Counted from the first letter of the stretch, positions 37,702-48,300 are shown. The stretch is DNA of 64,000 nucleotides from Coprococcus eutactus (GCF_025149915.1 NZ_CP102278.1:1534001-1598000); one strand, 5' to 3'. A program made the numbers and translations. The notes: a model not told the origin generated them from the letters alone.

Positions 37702-39426
37702 TCAGCAGTCAAGTATCATGTCATTCAGTGATTTTCCACCAGGAACCATAGGAAATACATTGGCCGTAGGATCTATGAAGAACTCTATAACTGTAGGTCC
37801 GTTTGTATTGGCCTTTGCAGCCTCAAATGCAGGTCTTATTTCCTCCGGCTTAGTGACTCTGATTCCCTTTGCATCATAACTTTCAGCCAGTTTTACAAAG
37901 TCAGGCGAATACTTTGGACAGCACTTGTCCGGATTCTGACAATCTCTGTTGCATCTTCTTCTGTATCTGAGACATGTACTGCTGTATCTCTTGTTGAAGA
38001 ACAACTCCTGCCACTGACGAACGTTGCCAAGGTAGCCGTTGTTAAGTATACAGAGGGTAACAGGAAGCTCAAGTGCAACAGCCGTAGCCATCTCCTGAAT
38101 GTTCATCTGAACTCCGCCATCTCCTGAGATGCATATTACATCCTTATCCATGTTGCCAAGCTTTGCGCCTATAGCGGCAGGGAATCCATAACCCATGGTG
38201 CCAAGGCCTCCGGAAGTTAAGAGCTGCTTGTTCTCGTCTATATCAATGTACTGCGTTGTCCAGAGCTGGTTCTGTCCAACGTCAGTTGTAACGATGAGAT
38301 TGCTGTACATATCGTTTATGGTTCTGATGATAGCCTCAGGAGTCACTCCATCATATCTGTTCATGTTGATAGGATACTCAGCCTTGACATTCATAATGTC
38401 ATCTACCCAGTCTTTGATATCAAGAGGCTCAGCGTATTCAAGCATCTTGGATATTGCAACCTTTGCATCTGCAACTATAGGTATATCAACTTTTATGTTC
38501 CTTGATATGGACGCTGCATCTATATCAACATGTATGATCTTGGCATTCTTGGCAAATGTATCTATAGTACCTGTTATTCTATCATTGAATCTACATCCGA
38601 TGGAGAAGAGAACATCACTCTCCATGATAGCTTTGTTGGATGCCAAGTTACCATGCATACCGATGTTACCTACATACAGTGGATGATCTGTAGGTATTGC
38701 ACCTTTTCCCATGATGGTTGTGACTACAGGGATACCTGTCTTCTCCGCAAGCTGCTGCATCTCTTTTCTTGCATGGGCGATATTTACACCACCGCCACAG
38801 AGGAACACAGGCTTCTTTGCATTCTTAAGCTCCGCAAGGGCTCTCTTGATCTGTCCGACATGTACACCCTCTGAAGGCTTGTAACCTCTGATATTTACCT
38901 CTGCTGGATACTCATCACTTCCCATGGCAAGCTGTATATCCTTAGGAATATCAACAACTACAGGACCCGGCTTTCCGGTTCTTGCTATGTAAAATGCATT
39001 TTTAATGATCCTTGCAAGATCCTCTCTCTTTCTTACTGTGACTGCGTACTTGCATATGCTTCTTGTGATCCCAACTATGTCAACCTCCTGAAAAGCATCA
39101 TTTCCAATAAGATTCATTGGAACCTGTCCTGTAAAACATACCAGTGGCACGCTGTCGTAGTTGGCTGTGGCAATTCCCGTTACAAGGTTTGTCGCACCCG
39201 GACCACTTGTTACCAGACACACTCCAACTCTTCCCGTTGAACGTGCATATCCATCTGCTGCATGGACAAGCGCCTGCTCGTGTCTTGGAAGTATCATATC
39301 GATACCTTCTGCATCATACAACGCATCAAACAGGTCTATCGCTGTTCCACCAGGGTATGCGAACAGAGTGTCTACCCCCTCTTCCTGCAACGCTTTTACA
39401 AACATCTTTGCTCCATTGATCTCCAT
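37702..39426 (-). CDS. ilvB: Acetolactate synthase large (catalytic) subunit
   Basis: A 574-residue ThDP enzyme, the first common step of branched-chain synthesis. The catalytic Glu is in LPRHEQALVHAADGYARSTG, the FAD-binding middle domain follows, and the ThDP motif is GDGGVQMNIQEMATAVAL..NN. Between NKRYSST and SPDFVKLAE lies an unusual Cys-rich insertion, residues 485-503 with Cys485, 492, 496, 502 and 503. AGGAGG precedes the ATG. Expression is controlled by the T-box leader upstream; ilvN follows. Confidence 0.96.
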   Translation of the reverse strand: MEINGAKMFVKALQEEGVDTLFAYPGGTAIDLFDALYDAEGIDMILPRHEQALVHAADGYARSTGRVGVCLVTSGPGATNLVTGIATANYDSVPLVCFTGQVPMNLIGNDAFQEVDIVGITRSICKYAVTVRKREDLARIIKNAFYIARTGKPGPVVVDIPKDIQLAMGSDEYPAEVNIRGYKPSEGVHVGQIKRALAELKNAKKPVFLCGGGVNIAHARKEMQQLAEKTGIPVVTTIMGKGAIPTDHPLYVGNIGMHGNLASNKAIMESDVLFSIGCRFNDRITGTIDTFAKNAKIIHVDIDAASISRNIKVDIPIVADAKVAISKMLEYAEPLDIKDWVDDIMNVKAEYPINMNRYDGVTPEAIIRTINDMYSNLIVTTDVGQNQLWTTQYIDIDENKQLLTSGGLGTMGYGFPAAIGAKLGNMDKDVICISGDGGVQMNIQEMATAVALELPVTLCILNNGYLGNVRQWQELFFNKRYSSTCLRYRRRCNRDCQNPDKCCPKYSPDFVKLAESYDAKGIRVTKPEEIRPAFEAAKANTNGPTVIEFFIDPTANVFPMVPGGKSLNDMILDC

Positions 39427-39500
39427 ATCTTATACCTCCTGTAAAGTTCATGATAATCTAAACTTACGCCCCGGGATGTATATATGCACCCCATGCATAG

Positions 39501-39846
39501 AAAAAGCCCTAAGCGCAACTGCTTTACGCTTAGGGCGAATATGTTCATATCCGTGGTACCACCTAAATTCAGACAAATGTCTGCACTCATCAGATACTAT
39601 AATAAATTATCACTGTAATCATTATTAATATCTTATTCCTGTAACGGGGAAAACCGTTGAAACCTACTCGACTACAGCCGACAAATATGTATGCTGCAAT
39701 CTTTCAATCCACTGCTCGAAGGCTACCTTCCACACATTCCTGATGAAGACTCTCACCACCGTCTCCTCTCTGTTGATCGGGGGATGCATGTACTCCTCCT
39801 CGTCATAGCATTTGACTATTTTCCGGTCGTTTTACGACCCTTAGAT
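39501..39846 (-). promoter_or_regulatory. T-box riboswitch leader of ilvB-ilvN
   Basis: The minus-strand leader has the T-box sequence AGGTGGTACCACGG (39551-39564), followed by a terminator, GCCCTAAGCG/CGCTTAGGGC (39506-39536) and TTTTT. Upstream parts fit Stem I, including GAGGAGGAGTA near 39790-39800 and a base pairing ATGCT/AGCAT. The leader would sense an uncharged tRNA and allow readthrough into ilvB. I could not fix the specifier codon; the gene suggests isoleucine, leucine or valine. Confidence 0.93.
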
Positions 39847-39852
39847 GTGATT

Positions 39853-39881
39853 ATTTTATCATTAACATGAAGATGTGTCAA
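39853..39881 (-). promoter_or_regulatory. Promoter of the T-box leader
   Basis: TTGACA (39876-39881) and TAAAAT (39853-39858) with a 17-bp spacer lie directly upstream of the T-box leader. Confidence 0.8.
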
Positions 39882-39889
39882 CGATTCTT

Positions 39890-41200
39890 TTACTTGCCCG
39901 CCAGCAGTTCAAACCAGAACACATCATAACCTGCCGCAGCGGCAACTCTCTGTGATGCTATATGTGACATTCCTGTGCCATAATATGGAATTTTACCACA
40001 TCTGAGTATATCCTTGGTCAGTTCAGATACAAGCGCTGTACCCACATGTCTTCCCTCAGCTTTTTGAACAACATTTATACCAATCTGCCAGAAGTCGTCA
40101 CTATCAGCACTTGCGCCAGCCATACCGATAATCTCATCACTTGATACAGCTGCCACAGCAAGTACATCAGGTGTGTTATCATCAAAGCAGAAAGCTTCAC
40201 ACCACCTGTCATCTCCTTTGAATTGCAGGATCTCATCCCCCGTATACCTGACAAGGTTAAAATCTTCTTTTATCATCGAATCAACGGTTTTATCTGTAGT
40301 ATCTTTTCTCACTCCCTGTTCGCTCAGTTCCGTTGGAAGGTAAAATGGGTGAGCAAATTTCAATTTACATCCGTATCTGGAAAGAATACTGTCAAGCTCA
40401 CGAAATTTCTCTATATCCATGAACCATTTGCCAGATGCATTCTCATAGCGTTTTCTGCATTCATCTACAATCTCTCTACGACCGGTAAATAGCAGCTTGC
40501 CATTTACCACAGCTATTTTGAGCGGGCACTTTTCCTGTCCTTTGAACTGCCTTTGCCCTGCTATCTGTCTGTATTCAGAGAATATATTGTCACTGGAATA
40601 TATATCGGCCGCATCACAGCAATAATCCCTGGCCAGCTGATCATACAGTGCATTCTTCATCTTTCCAGACAGCCAATGTTTTCTCGTCAGAATATTCGTA
40701 TGTCCTATCCGGACTTCATTCAAAAGAGGCACATCCACTTCATCACAGATATGATGAAACACAAATCCAAGCTTTTCCTGTACTATGCAGGACTTGGAAT
40801 TGCCATCGTAGTAACCGCACCATATTGTTCTCATGCCCAGATCAAGAAATCCATGTTTTATGAGTCTCCTGGCCGCCTCCGGTGCGTATTCGTTGCCCCA
40901 GTGAGGCTTTCCTATCCAGTATCCGAGTTCACATTCGTCATCGCGGTCTGTCATATCTGTCCTTCCATTTAACAGTAATTCGATGGCACCGACAACCAGG
41001 CCGCTGTCCTTCAGACACACAGCATAACACTCCGGCCCATTAAATACATTCCGTATCACATCAAGGCTGTACTCCCTGCTCTCATGCACTGGCCAGCCAG
41101 CTATAGGTCCCACATCAGGGTCACTTGCATATTCAAATAATATATCTGCGTCACTCTCCTGCCAGTGACGTAATATTAACCTATTAGTTTCTAAAATCAA
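39890..41200 (-). CDS. Tandem GNAT acetyltransferase
   Basis: A 436-residue protein with two N-acetyltransferase domains. The first (1-~180) is RimJ/RimL-like (TNRLILRHWQESDADILFE; ELGYWIGKPHWGNEYAPEAA). The second (~310-436) is a different GNAT with VVQKAEGRHVGTALVSELT as the acetyl-CoA loop and ASQRVAAAAGYDVFWF at the end. The start is TTG at 41200, with AAAGGGG 9 bases upstream; an out-of-frame ATG overlaps. Substrates are unknown. The gene stands alone behind the ilv leader and may be a recent fusion, but I see no frameshift. Confidence 0.85.
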   Translation of the reverse strand: MILETNRLILRHWQESDADILFEYASDPDVGPIAGWPVHESREYSLDVIRNVFNGPECYAVCLKDSGLVVGAIELLLNGRTDMTDRDDECELGYWIGKPHWGNEYAPEAARRLIKHGFLDLGMRTIWCGYYDGNSKSCIVQEKLGFVFHHICDEVDVPLLNEVRIGHTNILTRKHWLSGKMKNALYDQLARDYCCDAADIYSSDNIFSEYRQIAGQRQFKGQEKCPLKIAVVNGKLLFTGRREIVDECRKRYENASGKWFMDIEKFRELDSILSRYGCKLKFAHPFYLPTELSEQGVRKDTTDKTVDSMIKEDFNLVRYTGDEILQFKGDDRWCEAFCFDDNTPDVLAVAAVSSDEIIGMAGASADSDDFWQIGINVVQKAEGRHVGTALVSELTKDILRCGKIPYYGTGMSHIASQRVAAAAGYDVFWFELLAGK

Positions 41201-41309
41201 ATCATATATCCCCTTTCATATAAGACTTTCTTTTTCTGATACGCCTATTCTAAATTATATATGCCACTGAATGTCGCACCCACTGTTTAGCTGATTCAGC
41301 CTTTTTACC

Positions 41310-42743
41310 TCAGTCTATGCTTTCCCAGTTTTTCACTATCCTCAGATATTTGCCGAGATTGATAAATGATCTAACGATCTCGTCCACTATGACTGCAAGA
41401 AAGACACCTGCTATTCCAAGCTTAAGGACAAACACAAACAAAAGCGCCACAGAAACCACCCACACCGTGCCAAACAGCTGTGTTATGAGCATCCATATCG
41501 TGTTGCCACTGCCCCTGATCGCATTGCCAACAACTATGTTTGCTGATTTTGCGAACAGATTGATGCTGATAAAGATCAGATATATCCCACACGATGCAAT
41601 TATACTCTTGTCGTTGGTGAAAAGTGATATGATCTGCTGTGGAAACGCAAGACAGACACCGAGTGTGATGATTCCAACTACTATACACAAGCCATATGCA
41701 CAGACACATACACCCTTGTATTTACTCAGATCATTGTTTCCTTTTGCCTCACCGGTTAGCGTCATTGTACCGTTTCCTATCGCTCCAATGATAACAACCG
41801 CCAGGACCTCGACACTGAATATGATGGAATAAATTCCGGCAGCCATTTCATTTATGGCGTTGAGAATCCTTATAAGCAGCAGATTACCAAGATTCCATGC
41901 AAAATCCTCAAGAGCTGTGTTCACTCCCAGCTTTGCCGACAAAAGATACGGCTTTATATGTGCCTTTACTACCCATTTCATAGATGGTTTGGTGTTAAGT
42001 TTCTTGCTTGATACCACGAATATCACTGCAAATATAAGTCCAGAGTACTCCGCTATTGTAGTCGCTATGGCTGCACCCTTTATCCCCATGGCCGGAAGCC
42101 CGAATCTTCCAAATATCATAACCCAGTCGAGGAATATATTGACTCCCGACCTTATTATTCCATATATGACAAGCGGCTTTGTATAATTAGACGTCTGAAG
42201 TATTACACTGAAAGCACCGCCAAGTCCTGTTATCAGAAATACGGGCGCATAATACCTGGAATAATCAAGACACATCGGCATCAGACCATCTGACACGCCC
42301 ATGAGTCTGAATACAAATTCAGCGCAGAATGTCCAGAAGAAAAATAACAGTATCGGTATGATATTATTGTATTTCACCATGGCACCTGAATACTCTTCTA
42401 TATGCTTGGTATCTCCTGCGCCAACGCTCTGACTTATCAGTATGGACGCTCCTGTCACTATGGAAAAACAAAATGACATGGTTGTCCACATAGGTGAAGT
42501 CACATTGCCGAGTGCACTCATATACATGCTGTTTACATGTCCTAAGAATATTCTGTCTATAAGCATCTGAAGCTGAGATATCAGATTGCTAAGCATGATC
42601 GGAACCGCAATATTTAATAGTCCCGGAAGGTATTTTTTATTAGTTTGTATTATTGTATTTTTCACGGTAGATTTTCTCTTTCTGTATTGTTTCTTAAGGA
42701 TATGTCTTCTATAAACTCCAAGCTCAATTGTTGCAATAATCAT
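41310..42743 (-). CDS. MATE family efflux transporter
   Basis: A membrane protein of up to 477 residues with about 12 hydrophobic helices and the MATE N-terminal signature (NIAVPIMLSNLISQLQMLID, then LGNVTSPMW). It is a cation- or proton-coupled drug or metabolite exporter; the substrate cannot be read. The ATG at 42743 has no ribosome binding site. A GTG at 42665 (V27, before KNTIIQTNKK) has an AGAAAGAG stretch upstream and gives a more usual N-terminus, so the true start may be there. It stands alone. Confidence 0.9.
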   Translation of the reverse strand: MIIATIELGVYRRHILKKQYRKRKSTVKNTIIQTNKKYLPGLLNIAVPIMLSNLISQLQMLIDRIFLGHVNSMYMSALGNVTSPMWTTMSFCFSIVTGASILISQSVGAGDTKHIEEYSGAMVKYNNIIPILLFFFWTFCAEFVFRLMGVSDGLMPMCLDYSRYYAPVFLITGLGGAFSVILQTSNYTKPLVIYGIIRSGVNIFLDWVMIFGRFGLPAMGIKGAAIATTIAEYSGLIFAVIFVVSSKKLNTKPSMKWVVKAHIKPYLLSAKLGVNTALEDFAWNLGNLLLIRILNAINEMAAGIYSIIFSVEVLAVVIIGAIGNGTMTLTGEAKGNNDLSKYKGVCVCAYGLCIVVGIITLGVCLAFPQQIISLFTNDKSIIASCGIYLIFISINLFAKSANIVVGNAIRGSGNTIWMLITQLFGTVWVVSVALLFVFVLKLGIAGVFLAVIVDEIVRSFINLGKYLRIVKNWESID

Positions 42744-42815
42744 AACATGACAGTGTATTCAATTATATCAACGCATGCTTTATTCTGCATTACACCTGTG
42801 GTGTGATATAACAAA

Positions 42816-42850
42816 ATAAAGTGCATGAAAAACCGATTCATGCACTTTAC
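42816..42850 (-). terminator. Hairpin after the Rpn remnant
   Basis: AAAGTGCATGA (42818-42828) pairs with TCATGCACTTT (42838-42848) over a 9-nt loop; on the minus strand TTATTTTGT follows. It lies 26 bp past the stop of the remnant gene. Confidence 0.6.
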
Positions 42851-42875
42851 TTTACATACATTTATCTACAAATTA

Positions 42876-43198
42876 TCAGTCCAGATCAAGCCAATATGCT
42901 ATATGTTCAGCAAGATCATCCTCGTCCATCTCAGGATGTTCTGCTATGTAATCTTTTATCTCATATATTTGCTGTTCTTTGATTCCCAGTATTTTAGCAG
43001 CAATCTCAGCATCTTTTACATCTAGCTTCTTTACCTGATCAATCAGATGCATGTATTTGCCCAACAGCTTATTTTCGTTATCTCTCATCAACAATGTCAT
43101 AAATTCGCGCCTCCATTTCTTATTGCTTTTAACATTGTTCATAGTACAGCGCCCAAAATAAAATTGTCCGTTATAGTCTTATCTTTAAATATCGTCAT
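42876..43198 (-). pseudogene. Remnant of an Rpn/PD-(D/E)XK nuclease family transposase
   Basis: Two short frames read as the two ends of one family. The first (43198 to 43139) starts behind AGGAGGACATATAAA and encodes MTIFKDKTITDNFILGAV and a stop, the usual start of Lachnospiraceae Rpn proteins. The second overlaps it by ATGA and encodes NKKWRREFMTLLMRDNEN followed by a helical tail with EHPEMDEDDLAEHIAYWL, the usual end. The ~200-residue nuclease core is missing. The second frame can be translated from 43100, where GGAGG precedes an ATG, giving a 74-residue protein. I read this as an internal deletion with a frameshift. It could also be a small functional gene. Confidence 0.6.
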
Positions 43199-43370
43199 TT
43201 TATATGTCCTCCTGTATGTGCCTCTCCAAGCGCAATGTCAGTTCTTCATATAAAAATCTTGTTTAGATTATAACTTTTATTTAATCATACTACAACCGCA
43301 TATCATCTAAAAGTTCTATAAAATCAACTCCCCAATATAATATATAGATACCACAAAAAGAGGTAAATAT
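43199..43370. other. Intergenic region between the Rpn remnant and asnB
   Basis: A divergent intergenic region. TATAAT at about 43337-43342 on the plus strand could be the asnB -10, with only a weak -35. Nothing else is visible. Confidence 0.35.
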
Positions 43371-45227
43371 ATGTGTTCCATCGCAGGATTCTATAACTCC
43401 AGCAGGGATTTCAATACCGAACAGGAACGATACTCATACATATTGAACGACATGAATAAGGCGCTTGCTCACAGAGGTCCGGACGCACAGAATACAGTGC
43501 TGTCATCCCACTGTGGGCTTGCTCACACCAGACTATCCATACGTGACGTAGCAAGAGGCGAACAGCCTATGAAAAAGGTCATCGGCGAAAATACTATATA
43601 CATAGTGTACAACGGCGAGATCTACAACACAAAGGAACTGAAATCGGAGCTGCTCGCCCTTGGATATACATTTGATACAACTTCGGACACAGAGGTTATT
43701 CTCAACTGTTTTCTTCACTTCGGTCCCGATTTTGTTCACAGGCTGAACGGAATATTTGCATTTACGATATATGACGAACATATCCAGACCATATATCTGT
43801 ACAGGGATCACTTCGGTGTGAAGCCGCTGTACTACTCAGTAACTGATGACGGAACACTTGTCTTCGCCTCAGAGATCAAAGGCCTGCTCTACTATCCAGG
43901 TATAAGGCCTGTCATTGATGCACGGGGACTATGTGAGGTGTTCGGAATCGGGCCGTCCAAGACTCCAGGCTGTGGAGTATTTCAGAATATAGACGAAGTA
44001 AAGCCGGGACATTTCATGAAATTCTCACCCTACGGAATGACAGACTTCACATATTACCGCATAACCAGCAATCCTCACACTGACAGCTATGAAGACACTG
44101 TGGAAAAAGTCCGTTATCTTGTCAAGGACAGTATAGAGAGACAGATCGTATCGGATGTGCCTGTATGTACATTTCTCTCGGGGGGCATCGACTCATCAAT
44201 CGTCAGCAGCGTATGCGCCGCAAAACTCAGGGAGCAAGGGAAAAAGCTGCACACTTTCTCATTTGATTTCAAAGATAATTCCAAATATTTCAAGTCAAAT
44301 GCATTCCAGCCGGAGCAGGATCGACCATATGTAGATATGATGGTAGCCCACATAGGTTCAGACCACACATATCTCACCTGCAATTACAGTGATCTTGCAG
44401 ACTATCTGTATACTTCCGTGGAATCAAGGGATATGCCGACGATGGCGGATGTGGATTCTTCCCTTCTCTACTTCTGCTCACTTGTGGCAAAGGAATACAA
44501 AGTAGTATTGACCGGAGAATGTGCAGATGAGATATTCGGAGGCTATCCTTGGTTTTACAGGGATGAACTGCTGTCTGCAGACACATTCCCATGGATGAAG
44601 GATCTGTCGCCAAGGCTCTCAGTACTGTCACCGGACCTCAGAGATTGTCTTGATATACCAGGATATGTGTCATCTCTGTACAATTATCTCTTATCCGAGA
44701 TCAATCTTCTCCCGGGGGAATCCGATACAGAAAAGCGGCGCAGGCAGATATCTTATCTGAATATCAGGATGTTCATGCAGACATTGCTTGACCGAATGGA
44801 CAGAACAAGCATGGCAAGCGGACTTGAGGCGAGAGTTCCATTTGCAGATCCACGAATACTTGATTATGTGTTCAACGTTCCATGGGAGTACAAATATTCC
44901 GAAGGCTGTGAGAAAAAGCTTCTCAGGGAGGCCATGAAGGATTATGTACCGCACGAGATCATGTACAGAAAGAAAAGCCCTTATCCAAAGTCATATGACC
45001 CTCATTATGAACAGGAGCTTGCAAAGAGGCTTCTCTGCGTACTAAATGATCCGGAAAGTCCTCTTCTGCCTCTCATCGACAGAGAATATGTGAAAAACTT
45101 CATAAACGCGCCAAAGGATTACGGCAGACCTTGGTTCGGCCAGCTCATGGCAGGACCTCAGATGATGGCATATCTTCTCCAGATTGATCACTGGCTGAGA
45201 AAATATGCTATTGTCCTTGACATATAA
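43371..45227 (+). CDS. asnB: Asparagine synthetase, glutamine-hydrolysing
   Basis: A 618-residue class B asparagine synthetase. Cys2 at the start (MCSIAGFYN) is the glutaminase nucleophile; the N-terminal domain also has RGPDAQN, GLAHTRLSI and NGEIYN. The synthetase domain has the PP-loop SGGIDSS (in CTFLSGGIDSSIVSSV) and TGECADEIFGGY. AAAAGAGGTAAATAT precedes the ATG. It makes asparagine from aspartate with glutamine as nitrogen donor. The gene lies alone on the plus strand. Confidence 0.96.
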   Translation: MCSIAGFYNSSRDFNTEQERYSYILNDMNKALAHRGPDAQNTVLSSHCGLAHTRLSIRDVARGEQPMKKVIGENTIYIVYNGEIYNTKELKSELLALGYTFDTTSDTEVILNCFLHFGPDFVHRLNGIFAFTIYDEHIQTIYLYRDHFGVKPLYYSVTDDGTLVFASEIKGLLYYPGIRPVIDARGLCEVFGIGPSKTPGCGVFQNIDEVKPGHFMKFSPYGMTDFTYYRITSNPHTDSYEDTVEKVRYLVKDSIERQIVSDVPVCTFLSGGIDSSIVSSVCAAKLREQGKKLHTFSFDFKDNSKYFKSNAFQPEQDRPYVDMMVAHIGSDHTYLTCNYSDLADYLYTSVESRDMPTMADVDSSLLYFCSLVAKEYKVVLTGECADEIFGGYPWFYRDELLSADTFPWMKDLSPRLSVLSPDLRDCLDIPGYVSSLYNYLLSEINLLPGESDTEKRRRQISYLNIRMFMQTLLDRMDRTSMASGLEARVPFADPRILDYVFNVPWEYKYSEGCEKKLLREAMKDYVPHEIMYRKKSPYPKSYDPHYEQELAKRLLCVLNDPESPLLPLIDREYVKNFINAPKDYGRPWFGQLMAGPQMMAYLLQIDHWLRKYAIVLDI

Positions 45228-45313
45228 AAAGACTTCCAGACTTCTGTATACATGCGGCGTATCGAAAATGGCGAATACGCTGCATGTACAAGAGTTCTGA
45301 AAGTCTTGTTTTT
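45228..45313. terminator. Bidirectional terminator between asnB and the surface-protein gene
   Basis: A long hairpin with outer pairing AAGACTT/AAGTCTT and inner TACATGCgGCGTAT/AATACGCtGCATGTA. It ends in TTGTTTTT on the plus strand and has an A run on the other side, so it serves both convergent genes. Confidence 0.85.
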
Positions 45314-45333
45314 ACAGGCAATTTATATATTTG

Positions 45334-48300
45334 TTATTTATAGATTGCTTTCGCAGAAGGACTGCCCTTCTTTATCAGTTTCTTGTATGCTGTGGCCTTA
45401 TTCCTAGGTACTGCAAATGTAATTTTGCTGTATGTTCCACTGAAGGCTTTTGCGCCAACGCTCTTGAGCTTAGCTGACTTTATCGTCATCTTCTTAAGGT
45501 TTTTGCATGATAAAAATGCGTTTGACCCTATGCTTGTCACATTGTTACCTATAGTGGCATTCTTTAGAGCCGTATACCTGCTGAATGCATTTGCGCTTAC
45601 AGATGTTATCTTAAACCTTACATCTCCTATAATGACAGTATCTGCGATGGTCAGTGATGCAAATTTCTTATCTGACCTTGAGTACGTTGTACCGGCAATT
45701 GCAACTGTTCCGGTGCCGTCTGTCTTTGCTCCGGTTATAGTGTATTTGAATTTTCCAACTGTATATGTCTTTCCCTTGGCAGCCTTTACTATGGCAAATG
45801 TCTTTGTTATCTTTCCTGAATATGCATTCTTACCACGTATTATCACACTAGCCTTGCCCACCGCTTTGTTCTTGCTGTAGGTGACAGTGTAATCCTTGTT
45901 CAGTCTAAGTGTCTTTGCACCAGCCTTTACAACAAGAGACTTCTGGGTATGTACCTTTCCATTATAGATCTTGTTCTCTATTCCGGAAACAGTGATCTTG
46001 CTTGTCTTTTTACTTATATCAGTTGTTGCAAGTTTGGCAATACTTCCAATTTTAGTTGCTTTGCACACGGTACATGTGAATGTCTTCACACCTGTCGCCG
46101 TGTATGTAGGTTTCCTTGTCACCCTGCCGGAATTCCACTTATGTCCAAGTTCCTTTACATATACACCTGTGCTCATTACATCGCCGCAGATTGAACACTC
46201 TGTATGTCCAGTTCCTGCCTTTGTGCAGGTTGGTGCCTTCTCTCCTTTTAGTGTATACTTTACAGTCTTGCCCTCTGAACATGCCGCTCTGTAGATGGTT
46301 ATCTTCAGCTCTGTGCTATCATAATTTTCCTTGTCATCGCCAACGTATACAGCGGTTGCCTCCACTGATCCGCCTGCCTTTATCGCAGTCTTATCATCCG
46401 CATCAAGCCATGTCCAGTCTCCCGGAAGTGCAATACTTCCAACTGTCTTATTTGTATTATCTACACTTAACAGCAGATTCGGCATTGTAGCCTTGCTCAC
46501 ATTTACCGTAATCTCAGCTTCTGCAGTGTTGTAATTCACACTGTCAGCCGGAGTAAATACAACGGTGTATAGTGTCTTATCGCTGTCAGATACAAATGGC
46601 TTTATGGATTCATCTTTCCATGCAAATGTTCCCGGTATCTCAACCTGATCAATACCATCAAAGGACACTCTTCCTCCAGATATAACAGCTTTTGCAAGAT
46701 CGTCGCCATATGTTATTGCGCTTGCCACTGGCAAATCAACTACGTTTACATCAGCCTTTGAGACATTTACCTGAACAGTTCCACTGACCGGATTGTAATG
46801 TTCCTGTTCATCAGGGGTAAATACTACATCATAGTCTGTTACATCAACCGCAGGAACTGCGGAATCGTCAGCCCAGCTCCATGTTCCGGTTATGTTTTCT
46901 CCTGAAACTCCGATTACGGCTCCGCCCGAAATGCTTGCTTCATTTAAGGTTTTGTGTGGATCGTAGCTTATCGGATCTGCCACCGGAAGTTCACTTATAA
47001 CCGGATCAGCTTTAACTATATCGAATTCAGCCTTGCAGTTTATATCGTAATTTCCTCCCATGACGTCCGTGATGGTTATTGCCGCTGTTCCAACTTCTGT
47101 ATTGTCACTGTAAGATACTTCATATTCGCTTGAAGGAATGACTGTATCACCATCCATAAGGGCAAACTCAGGCTCTACCTTCTGTCCTGTGTATGTGTAC
47201 TCAGGCTTAAGTCCATCAAATGTTGGACTGCTGATCTTCTTTGGCTCGATGGTAAATGTTACTTTCTTTGTTCCTGAGTAAGCACCAATTCCTGTTACAA
47301 TCGCAGTCGCTGTGCCGGTATTTATGTTGTCGGAATACGTTACATTATAATCTAAGCCTTCTTTTAGCTGTACAGAAGACATATAGTTTCTATTGTAATA
47401 TACCTTTACAGATGGTTTTAATTCACTTCCAGAATAGGTAATGTTTTTATTTTCATCTAACTCTGCATATACTTTATCGTTCAGCAATGCTACAATTCTA
47501 AGTTTATTATCTTCTATACTTGTTGACAGATCAATTATGGAATCATTTGATGATACGTTGAACCAATCTGACTTTAACGCAATGCCATCACCTGCTACAG
47601 CATATGCAGCACCTTGTTGTACACTTATTCCATCCAGAACAATTGGAATAACATTATGAGGCTCTGCATTTATGATTATTTCTTCTCCGTATGCTCCAAA
47701 CAAATATATTCCTTCATTGATTTTTATATCACTATTGTCAAAGTATAATTTTATTGTTTCATCAGCTAGAATTATCCTGTATATATCTCCACCATTTAGT
47801 ATCAATTGACCCGTAGTATATATCGTTCCCGAGATTTTTACATCGCCAATTGTTACTGTTGAATCTTTTTGTATATCTAATTCACCTTTTACGTATCCTC
47901 CCGTCTTGGAAGCAATTATCGTTATTTTTCCGTTATTTACATTAATATCATCTATCTTATGTCCATTTATGTCTATAGTAAAATCAGAATCAGGATTGTT
48001 TATATCAAGAGCTGTATTCGTATCTTCCATAACGGTAACAACACTACCTGGCATTTTTTCGGCATAACCTATTGCTTCCGGCAGTGAAACACAGGATAAA
48101 GTCTCATCACCTTTTGTGACTGTCGCCGCAAGTTTCTCACCACAGTATCTGCATATGCCATCCTCGAAGTTATGTTTGCCAAATACATCCTTTTTCTCAT
48201 TGCTGTATGACACCGAGACAACGTCAGATGAATCGTTACAGCCTATATAAGTTATGCTCTTATATACCTTTGCACCGCGTAATACAGGATAAGTGTCTGT

